A program made the position numbers and the translations under genes. A DNA stretch of 64,000 bases from Syngnathus acus (taxonomy: Eukaryota; Chordata; Actinopteri; Syngnathiformes; Syngnathidae). The notes beneath the pieces were generated by a model, which did not search any database, had not been told where the DNA came from, and saw only the letters and a program-made list of their open reading frames with translations. Location: the NCBI RefSeq assembly GCF_901709675.1, contig NC_051087.1, positions 10,504,884 to 10,568,883 of the forward strand, in the 5' to 3' direction. Below, in pieces: positions 34,594 through 47,532 of the stretch. Position 1 is the stretch's first letter; every line of letters begins with the position of its first letter.

Positions 34594-35594
34594 GCTTGGA
34601 ACAGATGAAACCAGACTTCTCTTAGAAAAGAAAACCCAAAAACATCCATTTAAAATACGACGAGAGATGATCATCTCGCAGGCAATGACGTTTATCATCC
34701 CAAGTGGCTGTGTTGCCGCTGACCTTTGAGCAATATTCTTAGGTGGGAATTGGATGTTGACGGAAGCAAACTTGATTTGGTAGGGTCAGGAGATAAGGAG
34801 AGGATGTATAAATAAGACATTTTCATTACATTGGTCCTCGCTTGGCTTCCATATTGCACTGCTCAGCAACAGCCCGACTGGAGAGGAGGCACCAGAACTG
34901 CAGCACTGCTGGGCTGGACACAACATAGCTACAGAAGCAGTACTGAGCAGGAGCAGTACTGATACCTCTACCATCTCAGGGGTGTTACCAATCCAGCCAG
35001 CACAAACCACGTCAGTCACACAGTAACCCACATGCATCTTACAATCAATACTGCCACTGTGTACGGTAGGAGAAATAATCAAGCAGTCAAGCGGTAGCCA
35101 CGCCCACAGGATGACATCACAACTTCTGGATGACATCACGACCAGCATAAAGGATTTAAGTAGGCAGTTTTTTTTTTTTCGGATTGTGTACCAGGAACTT
35201 TCCTTTTAAAAGAGGGTAGACAACTAGCGTGTATGTATTGTATGTAAATGTGTCCCAATATATATTGTTATTTTGTATTTGTTGCTTTTAAATAAAATGT
35301 CATGTAATGTATTGTATTGATAGTATATTTATTGAGTCATGGCAATGCGCTACATGATTTATTACGCATCAAAAGAAAAACTCATCCAGAGAATGGAATA
35401 AAATAAGTCAGTTCAATTCCCAATTCTGGTTGATCCAATTAGATTGATAGAGGAATACATACACTGTATAAAAGTTGTCTTCAAGTTTCAAGAAACCATT
35501 TCGACAGTAAAAAAGTCAACTCTTAATTAAGAATCTGCTTGCATTTTGTACCTGCAAGCACGGAGTCCACACGCAAATATACAATCTGCAAGAT
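34594..35594. other. Convergent 3' UTRs of the RNF122-like gene and pdcd11
   Basis: Plus-strand AATAAA at 35291-35296 ends the RNF122-like transcript. Minus-strand signals (TTTATT on plus) at 35328-35333 and 35358-35363 end pdcd11. The two cleavage zones are within tens of bases, so the transcripts abut or overlap. No other coding exon is seen. Confidence 0.7.
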
Positions 35595-38500
35595 TCACGA
35601 GCTGGCAGCTACACTGCCTTTGCCTTCCACAAACTCCACAGCCTTTTCTTTGACCGCCTGGATGCTTTGTGGTGTGCCGTGCTTCTTCTCGTACTCCATG
35701 TAGCGTTTGAAGAAGAACTTGATTTTCTTCACAGACACACTTAGATGGATCACACGATCAAAGAGGGCCCTGTGTGATAAATTAGAGGAATATGATTGTA
35801 AACATGCAATAAGCCGTCTTAACTTGTTCAGAAATAAAAAAAAACTGATTGAAATGTTTAGCGAGCTCAAAAACAAGTCAAACCAAATTTGGCCTTACCG
35901 GACTTCCTTCTGTGATCCATGTTTGACCATGAGGTCGATGAAAACAGACCAGAGATCTGTGCGTTTCGGGTAGCTTGTCAGGACTTTGTCAAACATTGCG
36001 AAACCCTTTTCCGTGTTTCCGTAACGAAACTCTAGTTGAGCAAACTTGGCGATGACATCCACACCTGGGACAAATCACAATGTTTATAAATTGGTCTTGA
36101 TAGCTGGAGCGGGGAAAAACACTCAAAATAGGCATACCTACGCAAGCTAATAAAAACGACATAATAAGCTGTATAAATATGAAGACTGAGAAAAGTACTA
36201 ATTAAACAAGATTTTATTATTGTGGCTGTAGTTTGCATTTGTGTAGTAATACACTGCACGTTTTTCTGCCTTTGGTACCAAACACATGAAAAGACCACAG
36301 AGCATCGTGATATACTCACTTTCTTTGGATGGTAGACTTTTAAGCGCCCTTTGCAGGAGAGCACCGGCAGCATCACTCTGGCCTTGCTGAAGCAGGAAGG
36401 CACCATAGCTGAGCCACACTGCTTTGTTTTGACGAAAACGCTTCACCATTGACTTATACAAGTTCTCTGCCTCCTGACCAAAATATAGCGAGAGACACAA
36501 TGTTTAGCTTATGCAACAAAAATCTTTTAACTTACTTCTCTTGTTTTATTGAATTGCTGTTAGTTCCGACATATTTGTTGTCCAATTTATTAGCAGGTAA
36601 TTAATACCTTGATCTTGTCAGATTTGGTGTAGATGTCCGCCAGCTGCTGATAGACGGGCATGGGCTCACAGAACTGGAGGGCTCGCTCAAAAACTTTCTT
36701 GAGGCTATCCTGGGTGCCGTACAAATTTTCCAAGTTGAGCAAAGCCACCCATACATTCAGCTTCTCCTGCTCCTCTCTGGAGATAAAAATAGTAGTTTTA
36801 AAATAGAAAAACAACCACTGAAAATTGACTTGTACTGTACATCTTCACACCTGAATCCAGACATAGCTAGTTTTTTTTTTTAATTAAAAGCCAGAAAATG
36901 TTCATTTTTGGCAAAGACACTAACAACAAAGGCAACGACAAGCATACGGAAGTTGTAAACTTAGACTGAGTGAAGTAGAGTTAAAGAGGCAACAAAAGGT
37001 TATGCAAAGTGGTGAATATGAATACAAGCTGAAATACAAAATTAAAATACGACAGCGTCCCATACAAATGCAAGCAATGAAATTTATTTTCTTTCCATTG
37101 CCAAAGGGGGAAAAAAAAGCTCTTCATCGGCAAGATCTAATCTTACCTGAAAGAAATGGTTTTAAGTGCCCTCTCTGCCACAGCTCGCGCCTGCTCGATC
37201 TGGGTGGCCTGCAGGTGGTGAGCCATGTACTGAAGCCAGAGAATGGAACTGTTGGGAGAGGCCAAGAGTAGGCGCTCAAACGCTCCCGCATCCTGGGGCC
37301 TGAGCTGAGGGTCCATCAACTCAATCTCCCGCTGCGTCAAGGCTTTCTCCGCCGCCTTTTTCTCCTGCGCCAGCTCACGTCGAGTTTTTTTCTGAGACTG
37401 ACAGGGAAAGAAGTCGTGAGATAAACGGTGGGAGTCGCAACAGCAAACAGTTGGCGTACCTTGCTGCTTTCATCTTGGTCCTCTTCATCACTTGAGTCTG
37501 CATGCTTGTTTGCTGTGGCAGGCTTCAATGAGCTCAAGCCAAGATCCCAGGAGAACTCTGCTGCAACCTGCAGTCTGATAGGACCTGAGGAACTTGAGAC
37601 CTGTCGAGACATTTAGTTATGAGTTCATGCATGCATGATTAAATGGGACTGAAATAAAACCAATGTGGATGATTTCCCTTACATTCACAGCAGCAGATTG
37701 GGTGTCTTTGTCTTCCTGATCCTCTTCCTCTCGAAAGTACACCTCAACCCCACTGTCGTTGTCTATAAGGTTTGTTGTTTTCTCTGTCTTCTTCGTCTTC
37801 TTCGTCTTCTTCGTCTTCTTCGTCTTCTCCGTCTTCTCCGTCTTCTCCGTCTTCTCCATCTTCTTCTTTGGGGCTTCAGACTCATTTTTGGTCTGGTAAT
37901 ATAAAAAAGGTTAAGGTAGCCGAGTATGCATCACAGTTTTTGTTAAAAGAAAAAACAAAAGATAAATGCCCAGACTCTATACTGAACTTTTTTCCAACTA
38001 CTTTGTTACCTCTTCACTTTCTGACAGTGGGCGTTTCTTTTTCCTTTCAAGGTTGTACTTGTTCTTATCCTCTCCCTGGAGACGTAGCGGCAGATGGAGG
38101 GATTCCGGAAGGATGTCTGGCTTCCCAGTGTCCATAGTGAGCAGGGACAGGTCAACTAGCTTTTCCTTTCTGTCAATGCTGAAGTACAAGAACAGAGAGG
38201 GCTGCAGTGTTACATCTTGCACAAGCCATGGTGCACAAAGATGCAAACTAAGGCAATATGCTTGCTGGAGCAATTCTTACAGTCCCATCAAACCCAATTT
38301 ATTGTCATTTCACTATTTGCTACAAGAAACACTCACTGCAAATGCATGTGATAAATGTAGCCATTTTGTTTTTATACCGCTTACTCTCAATACGATTATC
38401 ATGAGCGAGAGGCGATAAAAGATGACTGACTGGGTAATAGATGTGGTGCACCTTGGACTGGTCGCCAGCCAATCATAGCACACATTTGAGTATTCATCAT

Positions 38501-41500
38501 CACATTCACGCCTAAAGATAATCTAGAGTCTTCCTTCAATACACCCAAAGTGCATGTTTTTGGAGCCCACATAAGAATGGGGACAAATTGAACAACTGGA
38601 GCAATAACTAACAAGTATTCTACTTTTGGTCACAATACGATTCTTGTTAAGGTAAACCATTTTAAATTAAAACGAAAAACTTTTCAGTGGGTCGAGGCGA
38701 AAGTTTCTTATCCTCCTTCGCTGCCATCACCACAATTAGGGAACAGATTTTAGGAGCCAGTCTGAGCTCTACGGTTCTCGGTCGCTGTTTTTGTAAAATA
38801 CATTTTCCCCAAAAATGCGACTTATACTACAGAGCGACGTGCTTTGCCTTCGTGATTTTTTTTACTATTAACAATTATAGTCGGAAAAATACGATAACTA
38901 CATGACATTTATAAATGCAAATGTTCAATTTGGATTAAGTGTCAGAGGTTTTATTAGCAAATGAACTGTCGCAGTGTTTATGTTGCGGTTTACCTGACAA
39001 TTTTTGTGGTGAGCAGGGTGCTGGGTGGCAGATGATTACAGAGGATCTTATGGTTGTTAACAAAGTACTTGGAGGACCGCTGAAGCTCGGCTCTCCCAAT
39101 AATGTTGTTTGACAACCTTGGAAGAAGTAAAAAGACATCATTCACTTCGGGTCTTCAGTGAACCACGACACGACGTTTCTCATGCTAGTCCTGGAGTCGT
39201 CGGTGCAAATATATTCACAAACACGGTTGATTACCTTAGAAAGACCCCTTGCTCGCTGATAGACTTGACATAGCCTCTAATTAACTGGCCTTCTTGTAGA
39301 TTGTCTAAGGATAAAATCTCGGTGTCTTTTGCTGGCTTGGCCTGTTGTGGGTTCAACCTGGAGAAGAGGAACATCAACAGCAGCACTAAGGCTACAAGTT
39401 CCAGAGCAGCATTTTCGAGTGTATCTGTCAGATATCATACCTTGATGGTCGAAGCGATAGCCGCCACTTGCCATCTTCACTGCCCAGAAGGTAACACCTG
39501 AGATAAAGTCAGCACTGACTGAGTAATGAAATCACTAAACTTGTATATCTCTAACGCCATCTTGCAGCAAAACACAGAGAGTGGGGAAACAACATTGTTT
39601 AGCATTGTAGTTGGTTGTTGCATTCACTGACCTCAGCAGCTGATCCTTGCTAAATGCAGCCAACGGGTTGGGCTTGTATGCATCAGCGAGGTCAGTGATG
39701 GCCACAGTTCCCGCGCAACCAAATGGGAGTTTGACCACAAGGCCGAGGTGTGGCGGCATACTTGTCACCATTCCCCAAGTGATACAGCCTGCCTCCAGTT
39801 TATAAATGCCTACAAAACAAACAGCAGCTCTTCAGCCTTTATTCATCATACAGCATGTGGGATTGATTAATCGGGTGCATCCTACCTGTGAGTGACAGTG
39901 ACAGTCGTTGAGGCTTGAGACTCACTTTAACCACTTTAGCCTGAACCGCCTGGCCAAGCTTGTACATTTTTTCAAGGCGACCGGAATCCTCAAATATGAC
40001 AGACGAAGCAATATTAGGGCAGAGTCCTCACGCATAGTTTTTGTCACATTTCCTTTGTATAACATCACAAATTATCTCTTCATAATAGAACACTTTCATT
40101 TTATGATTTTCCTTTCATTGACTGGACATATTATCTATCAAGTGGAACTTTCAAAACCGGGAGAATGTTTAAGGCTTTCAGCACCACCTGCTGCTGAGGC
40201 ATGCACTTGACAGCATGTAAATGCACATTCCATTGCACAAAAGTGTTAGAATAACTTACTTTCAGATCAGTAATCATAGCCAGCAGTTCCACTGTCCCCG
40301 AAACAAAAGGACCAGAGGTGACCTCCAAACTCTTGCTCTCTTGATGAAACTGCAGACAATCGCAAACCCATTCACAGATCTCATCTCAGCTTTGCAGTAA
40401 GAGTATATGTTTGATGCAAAACTGTAACCTAGCCCACCTTTGAAACAAAACAGGTAATTTCCTGTCCAACCTTGTGACGACGCAAGTTCTCTTCAGCTGT
40501 ATACGACTTGACCTCCAATTTACCATCCAGTTTGCTATTTGTGTTGTGGCAACATGTGAAAGACAGGAACGGCAAATACAAAATAAAATGTACATTCGAC
40601 CAATTATGCTGCTTTCCAATGAGTAATGAATCAATTACCTACCTGGGTATTAGTGTGAGCTCAGGGCAGGTGTATTTTAATCTTGGATGGGAAATGGGTA
40701 ATAATCTAAAGAAAACAAACAACAGATTATTTAAAGTTCCGAAAAGAGACTTCTAAAAAAAAAAAAAACGTAAATAATGAGGAAGACAACATAAGCAGCA
40801 GTCACCCGGTACTGTTGACGTCTCGTCCTCCAATGACCCTGCCGGTGACCTCACTGCCCACTTTGACCGAAGATGTGGGGAAGGATCCTGGCGACACTTC
40901 TGCAGCCTCCATCACCTGAGACACATGCACATAGCACGTGCGTCCATCCTTGAGTGCAACCTGAACGCTGGTAGGCTTTATTGTCCGTATTTTGCCCTGC
41001 AAAATGTCTCCAAATTGGTAACCAGTGTCAGCGTTCATCTGGTTTGAAACTGGTTTGCCCAGTCCTTTGGTTCGGGATCGCTTCCATGACAATAGAGGGA
41101 GCCCTTGCAGTTGCTCGCAGCTGGGTTGGACAACCTCAACGTCTAAAATCATTCCTTCTAACAGCTTCTCCGACGCCGTTAGGTAGACCTCATTGAAGTG
41201 GCTCTGTGTTTGAATAAAAGTCAGCTGAGCAGTGTCGTCCACTGAGATGATGGCTAGGTCTTTGTCAATGTGCTGCAAAATTGCAGAGTGCTTGCTCCCT
41301 TCTGTCAGCTGTAAATACAAGGGTGGGCACACACAAACAGTGATTATGACAGGTCCACATCAAAACACAATGCTTGTCTTAGTATTATTTCCTAATCGTC
41401 ATCAATGGTCTGAAACCAATTCATCTTTGTTTTAGAAAACAAACTGCCTCCAGTATGCAAGGCAGTACAGTCTTCTGGAATACAGAAAACTGAAAATACA

Positions 41501-44500
41501 ACCAGACTTTCTTTTTCAGTACAGTATAATAGGTAAATTAATGCAAGACAAAGTAATTTACCATTTTCTTTTTGGTAACCAACTTGGAAAGGAGGGAGAC
41601 ATGGACAGTAGTGGCCCGGATGTCAACATAAAGGACAACTGCAGTAACCTTCTGTCCTGGGGTCAACTGAATGCCTGTAAGAAAGCAAGAGAATATAAAA
41701 ATGTACATGATCTTACCTTTTCTTTGCAGCATTTGATATTTCAAATCATTTTATTTTGAAATACAAGAATTGAAAACATGAAGCATCTTCACCGCGCCAC
41801 TGTGCTGATGTTTTGATTTCATTAAATGATGTGTGATTGACTTATTATGTGAAGCAGCCGTGTCACTTGTTTGCATGGCATGCTATGAATGTTCTTCCTC
41901 ATATTTAATTATCAATATCATTTTACTTTTTTTTTTCTTGGTTTATTAATGTGCTCAGAAATGCACTTTGCACTCCCATCCATCCACCCACCCATCCAAC
42001 CACCTATCCATCCATCCACCCAATCCATTCCATCCATCCCCTAATTATATACTATACAGTATTTTGTCTGAAGCTTGGCAAGAAGGATTTATCACAGGAT
42101 ACCGATTCTTGACTTGAGTTTAGGATCATGAAAACATACCCATCACATGGTGCTTGTTGGCCTGTATGGTGGCACCAACCAACTCATCTGACTTGAAGAT
42201 GGCACCTTTGTCATCCTTCTCTGTGTCAAAAACCAACTTCAGCCTCTGGCCAACAGACAGAGCAGCTAGCTGCTGATAAGGCTCCTTGGCTTCTGAGGAA
42301 AGAATGTTTGATATTTAAAACAGTCTTGAAATTAAGTAGCAGATCAAAATAACAGAACAAAAGTTAATAAAGGTTTATTTGCTTTCAAAATGAAAGGTCA
42401 GCCCTTGATTTGTCTTACATGGCTTTGTCAAGTTTATCGAGACAAAACGTCCCACCTTTTGTTGCAATCATTTCGGTCACAGCTCGTCTCTCTTGCACAG
42501 CGTGAATCAGTCTCATCAGGGCAGATCCCTCTGGCATAGTGACCTCAGAAATTTGCAGTGTGACCAGGAATCGCTTCTTCTCCTCATCCAAATTAGTCAC
42601 CTTAGCAATTACTGTCTGCCCCACTTGGAAGATGGTCGCTATATTATCAATGAACTCTTCAGAAATGGCCTAGAAGTGAGCAGACAGGAAAATGAATCAG
42701 TTGGCACAAAAGAGATGGTCGTTGAAGAGAGAAAAAGAAAACGGCAAACATTTACTGCTGATGACAACGCATCACTCACAGACTTTGGTGCTAGGCCAAC
42801 AAGACCGTAGGGGAACTCAACAAAGACACCATAGGCAATGATGTTCTTGACCCAGCCAATCATCTGCATTCCAACTGTGATCTCTGAGAAATCCTTAGGA
42901 GCCTCCCCTTCCTCCAGTGACCAGATCACCATTGGCTTCTTGGTGACAATCTAAGAGAGAAACTTAAGGAAAACAAAGACAATTTCTGGCACACTAAAAA
43001 AGGCCAGGAAAAGAAATTAGCACAATCTAAAAAAATATATAAATCAAATTCAAGATGAGAGTACATTCTTAATTCCAATGATAACTAGGATACAATTTGT
43101 TTCGTGTTCTGCTGAAAGCAGACAAGGTCTGAAACGGTGTCTCCCTCTTGCAGGGTCTCCCGCAGCAAAGAGCAGTTAGACACGTGATCCGAGAGGTGCA
43201 AGGTGGGTAGGAGGGCACGGACATCATCGGGAAGAATGGACACTTCCAGACCACTGATTGACTTCTTAAGCACTTTGGCCTCCAGCCTCTGCAACAGAGA
43301 CATTGGGCAAAAACTATTGAGCAGGAAGTAGCACTGTTACTGTCCATTACTTTGGTCACTAATTTGAATTCTAATTTTACCATATTTATTTGACTGATTA
43401 ACCACATTCCTCCTTAACGGCACAAATAACATCTAAATCCAACAACCAACAGCCACATTGCAATAGTGTAGAACTGCAGTATATATGCAAATGTAGTAAA
43501 AACCTATTCAGTTTCATTTGAAGTAATTCAGAATTAGACTGATAAATTGCTACATCTCGAGGAGCTATTTTGTCTTGAACATACCTTCCCCACTTCACGG
43601 TCAAATTGGGCGTTTCCTGTTTCTTCTGTCTCCCGCGCCATCGCACGCTTAAGGGAGAGAAGCAACCTTTCTTTCGCTGGATCACACTGTAGTACCCTCG
43701 TCTTCAACACCTTTCAAAAAGGAGACAAGCATTTTTTTCATCAATATAAAACAGTCAACAACCCTCATCCTGCTGGGCTAAGAGAGAGTCGGACTTTCAT
43801 TTGATTGACAACTAGTAAGCTGCCGGTGTTTGGCAGTTTCCTCTTTCACTTAACTCGGCAGGCACTGTTTGCAGCAGCTGGCTACTTCTTTTTACTAGCG
43901 GAAGCAGAGCTCAGAATGTGAAAAACAAGCGAGTGGCCATGGCTTAGAACTAACGAATGCATTTTGTTGCACGGACAGACACAGCAATTTTCTCGGTTAT
44001 TTGGATATCTATTTAAATATTTGCACCGTCAGTTTTTCATATGGCTCCTTAAATCAAAAGAAAAAAGATCATGTATTTGCTTGCTGAAATGTAGCAGGAT
44101 AGCAGCTCATATATAGAGTCGGAACTTAAGATCTTACCTGACCAACATAGAAGACTTCCTCAGGGTTGAGGATTACTTCAGAGCTGAGTTCTTTGGTTGG
44201 CACCAGGCCCTTTACATTGTTGTAGAACCGAACGATGCAGCCAAAGTTTTTGACACTGACAATGTAACCGTGAGACACTCGTCCAGGACGAGCGTCACTG
44301 TAGCTAAGGAATAAGGGCAGGGAGCTGGTTATGAGGGTCTTCTTTCGGGTTAAAAACAGCTTTTGGCTGTTTACGTCCACTGACAGCACCTAAGGACAGA
44401 AAGAGCAGAAACAAAACAAAGAGGTTTTGAAAGATGATCCGTTTAACAGGAGGTGTTCTTGATTTTGATTTGTAAGATGGACTGACCCGACATTTGATTT

Positions 44501-47500
44501 TCATGCCCTCTGCGTACACCTTCTCGGGGTTCTTTAAGACAATGTCTGACAGGTGGTTATGAGGTACCAGTCCTCGAATACGGTTCGACACGTGCACCAC
44601 CATGCCATGATTCAGCATAACAGAGACTTTGCCCTTTAAGGGAGAGAGACATGGAAGACTTGGTTTAGACAAAACAAAACAAAAATCAACCCGTGCGTAC
44701 ATTTCAGTATTCTTAAATTTTGTAGATAACTTCCAGAATAGAGTAAATTTCTGGAGTCTAAGCACCTACCTCTACAATCTGACCAGGCTTTAGATCATGG
44801 TATCGAAAGAAGGGTTTTTCTATCACAGTCCTGAAAATCAGTTGAGGTCAGTTGGACACTGACTGACAAGAAGGCAAGATGCAGAAGACAAAAACTTTCA
44901 CATACCTGCGTAGAGTAGCATAGTGAATTTGCTCCATGGGGCTGAAGTCAACTATCCTGCAAGTATGTTTAGGTTTGGCCAGTATTTTGTTCTCATTAGA
45001 TGGGTCCTTGTACTCCTTCAGGTTGTTCCTCTATCAAGACAAACAACAAATTGCATCAGGCAACCTCAGATGAGTTTTTTCCAGGCCAAATATGCATTTG
45101 AATCATTCATGCTACTCACATGTACAAATGCGACAGTTTTGTCAGGGAGTTCCAAAAAAGCTCCGGACATGTGGTGCATTGAGATTATTTTGCAGTCCTC
45201 CACCACCTCTCCGATGCGATCGCCACAAGCAGGGATGGTATTGATTCGGGATTCAGGCTGAACTAGGTAGCCACGCAAGCTTAATCCTACCAAACGGGTG
45301 GATGGCTCCATATACAGCACACGGGCCAGAACCTACACGAATGATGCAAAAATACACAACAACAAATAGACACTTTAATCTAACCTAATTTGACAACAAC
45401 ATTAAGAGATAACAGTGGGAATTTCTCCGAGAAATAAAAAATTGCTTGGTTGCAAAAAGTATTAGTATTTTTGTGTATTAGATTTGATCACATATAGAAC
45501 CATCACCTTGCTTCCCTCGCTGTAACTGTCAGCCATCTCTTGCTCCATGTGAAGGATGTCTACCTGACCACTGAAGGAGGACAGGAAGCCCAAGAGAAGT
45601 CCGTGTTTGGTCACCTGCAATACAGGCTTGATTTTAGCATTGTCAAGAGTTAATTTGGCATCATAAATTGTCGTGAATTTGTTGGGGTGTAATTTGAACA
45701 GAATTTTGACAGCATAGAGTAACAAGGCATGAGAACTACCCCTACCCCTTTGACTGTTGCTTTAACAAGAAGTCCCGGAAGAAGATTAGTCAAGGTCCAT
45801 CCTTGTTTGGATTCAGCAAGAGCTTGGCGAACAGCCGCGGGGTTGGCGGCGAGTTGCAGCAAACGTCCATTGTTCTTCACTTCTTTTATTTGGCAAGTTA
45901 TATACTGGCCCACTTTGAGCTCTGAAAAGGCAAGGGAAAAAATATAGTCATTCTGGTGATTTTATAAAAAGGCTTGCAAGAGAAAGAGAGAGAATAAAAC
46001 AATTCAGATTTGCGATACCATTGTTCTGTTTATCTGTGTCAGCTTTCTTGGGAAGGAAGGCTTTGGTTCCCTTGATACCAACATCAATTATGCAGCCGTG
46101 ATCTTCAAGACTCTCAACACATCCACTCAACACCTGAGACAACAAACAGTGACAATTGTTGAGTGGTGAGGAAATCATTTTGTGGTTAAGACGTGCTGAC
46201 TTCTGACTTACCATGCCAACTTTCATAGAATTTGACGTGAGCGCCTTGTTGACGAGCTTTGGATTGATGGAGAGCTGGATGCTAGCCGCACCTCCTTTAG
46301 TGGTCTCCAATTTGGCAACCACACATCTCACCACCATGCCCGGATGGAAGAGGTGTGGCAAAGCACAAATGTCCTGTCAAAAAATAAAAAACACAACAGC
46401 AGGTCAGACCATGTCCCTTGAACCATAGAACAGATTCCAATTGTGTGCATTTTCTGCACAGGATTTTACATTGTTGAACAAGCTAAGAAAACTGAACACC
46501 CACCTCAACGTCAATTGAATTCAGTTGCTCAGTGAGCAGTTTGGTGTACGAGTCAGAGATGTTCTTGATGCTGAGAAACCCTTGCAGACCACAAGGTAGA
46601 CCGACGGTCACCTCAAAGTCTGAAACATCTTTCACGCAGCCCAGCATTAACGTGCCTTCCTTTAGATGCTGTGAAGAAATAACACAGTTTTAAATATATT
46701 TTCTTTACGGTGAAACCATATAATCATCACTAGGGATGAAACAGTATGCCCAAAATAACTATGTACCCTGGTTTTGAGTTGTTCTTTGGGGCAATACAGT
46801 GAAAGACCAAAATGAACAGCATATGCAGACATTTTTTTCTTCCTCAAAGAAAAATACAACATATTTTCTTCTTTCAAGGAAATTGAGGATACAAATGTGC
46901 AAAGATGACCAGTCTTCATATTATGAAATAAAACCAATAATGGCATTACTTTTACTCCAAATGAGGAGTTAGAAACTGCCACATTTATGTTGAAATGACA
47001 CATTATTGCTAAATTCATGTTTAACTTTTGTTAACATTACAACTTATAACAACATGTTCGCATTAGCTAATTCTCTAGAATTCCTTATAATTTTTTAATT
47101 CATATTTCCTTATTGGAATGAGTGTGTCTTTCCTTAATTGTGTTTTTACCTTGGAATGTAGTATTTCCACACACTTTGCAGCTGCATTGAGCATCAGGCC
47201 ATCTTCATTCCTCTCAGCAGTCTTTTGCTTCTTGACTTTCTTGTTGGCATCTTTGGACTCCACCTTTCTCTTCTTAGACTCTTTTTTTTCATTTGACTGC
47301 AGTAAAGAAACAAACTACTTTGAGCATAGGAAAACAGTAAAGAATCAGCTTGAAAAGTGAGAGTACAGAGGTTTTTTTTTAGTATTTTGCACAGCATGCC
47401 CAATCTGGATAGAAGAAAGGAGATCAACCATACCTTGAAAAGGTTATCCACCTCAACCGGCAAGGCTATTTTACTTTCACTAGCCTTCCCGAGTGTCCCA

Positions 47501-47532
47501 CCTCGAGGGAAGTCATCCTCCACTGATGCCAT
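35595..47532 (-). CDS. pdcd11: Programmed cell death 11 / RRP5, ribosome biogenesis factor
   Basis: I place 35 minus-strand coding exons: 47434-47532, 47150-47296, 46504-46668, 46212-46373, 46019-46133, 45746-45921, 45507-45614, 45120-45332, 44906-45030, 44770-44830, 44487-44633, 44138-44389, 43585-43710, 43094-43288, 42780-42950, 42456-42669, 42140-42292, 41562-41674, 40806-41308, 40643-40705, 40438-40534, 40260-40349, 39886-39988, 39632-39809, 39441-39497, 39235-39357, 38994-39116, 38010-38178, 37683-37892, 37460-37600, 37147-37397, 36608-36776, 36320-36473, 35899-36064 and 35595-35769. They sum to 5,514 nt, 1,837 residues (human about 1,871). The start [13 protein letters not shown] matches human. 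About a dozen S1 RNA-binding repeats (for example [27 protein letters not shown]) are followed by a charged linker and C-terminal HAT repeats ([31 protein letters not shown]). RRP5 acts in the nucleolus in 18S and 5.8S/28S pre-rRNA processing. A few splice ends could shift by a codon. Confidence 0.96.
37776..37856 (-). repeat. Coding 9-bp minisatellite in pdcd11 linker
   Basis: Nine tandem 9-bp units encode four EKT, four KKT and one EKT in the charged linker between the S1 and HAT parts of Pdcd11. Units alternate GAG/AAG AAG ACG codons, so identity is nucleotide-level, pointing to recent slippage expansion. Confidence 0.93.
38370..38612. mobile_element. Degenerate copy of a common teleost dispersed repeat
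   Basis: The sequence passes through recognisable blocks (GTCGCCAGCCAATCATAGC, then AATCTAGAGTCTTC, then AAGTGCATGTTTTTGGA) of a repeat abundant in fish genomes. It lies in a pdcd11 intron. Family name (LINE-type tail versus DNA element) is uncertain. Confidence 0.55.
41977..42043. repeat. Imperfect (CCAT)n microsatellite
   Basis: Interrupted CCAT/CCAC repeats in a pdcd11 intron. Confidence 0.9.

Noticed and set aside
37665-38137. Plus-strand Leu/Ser-rich open frames opposite pdcd11
   Set aside because: Antisense shadow of the coding EKT/KKT minisatellite.
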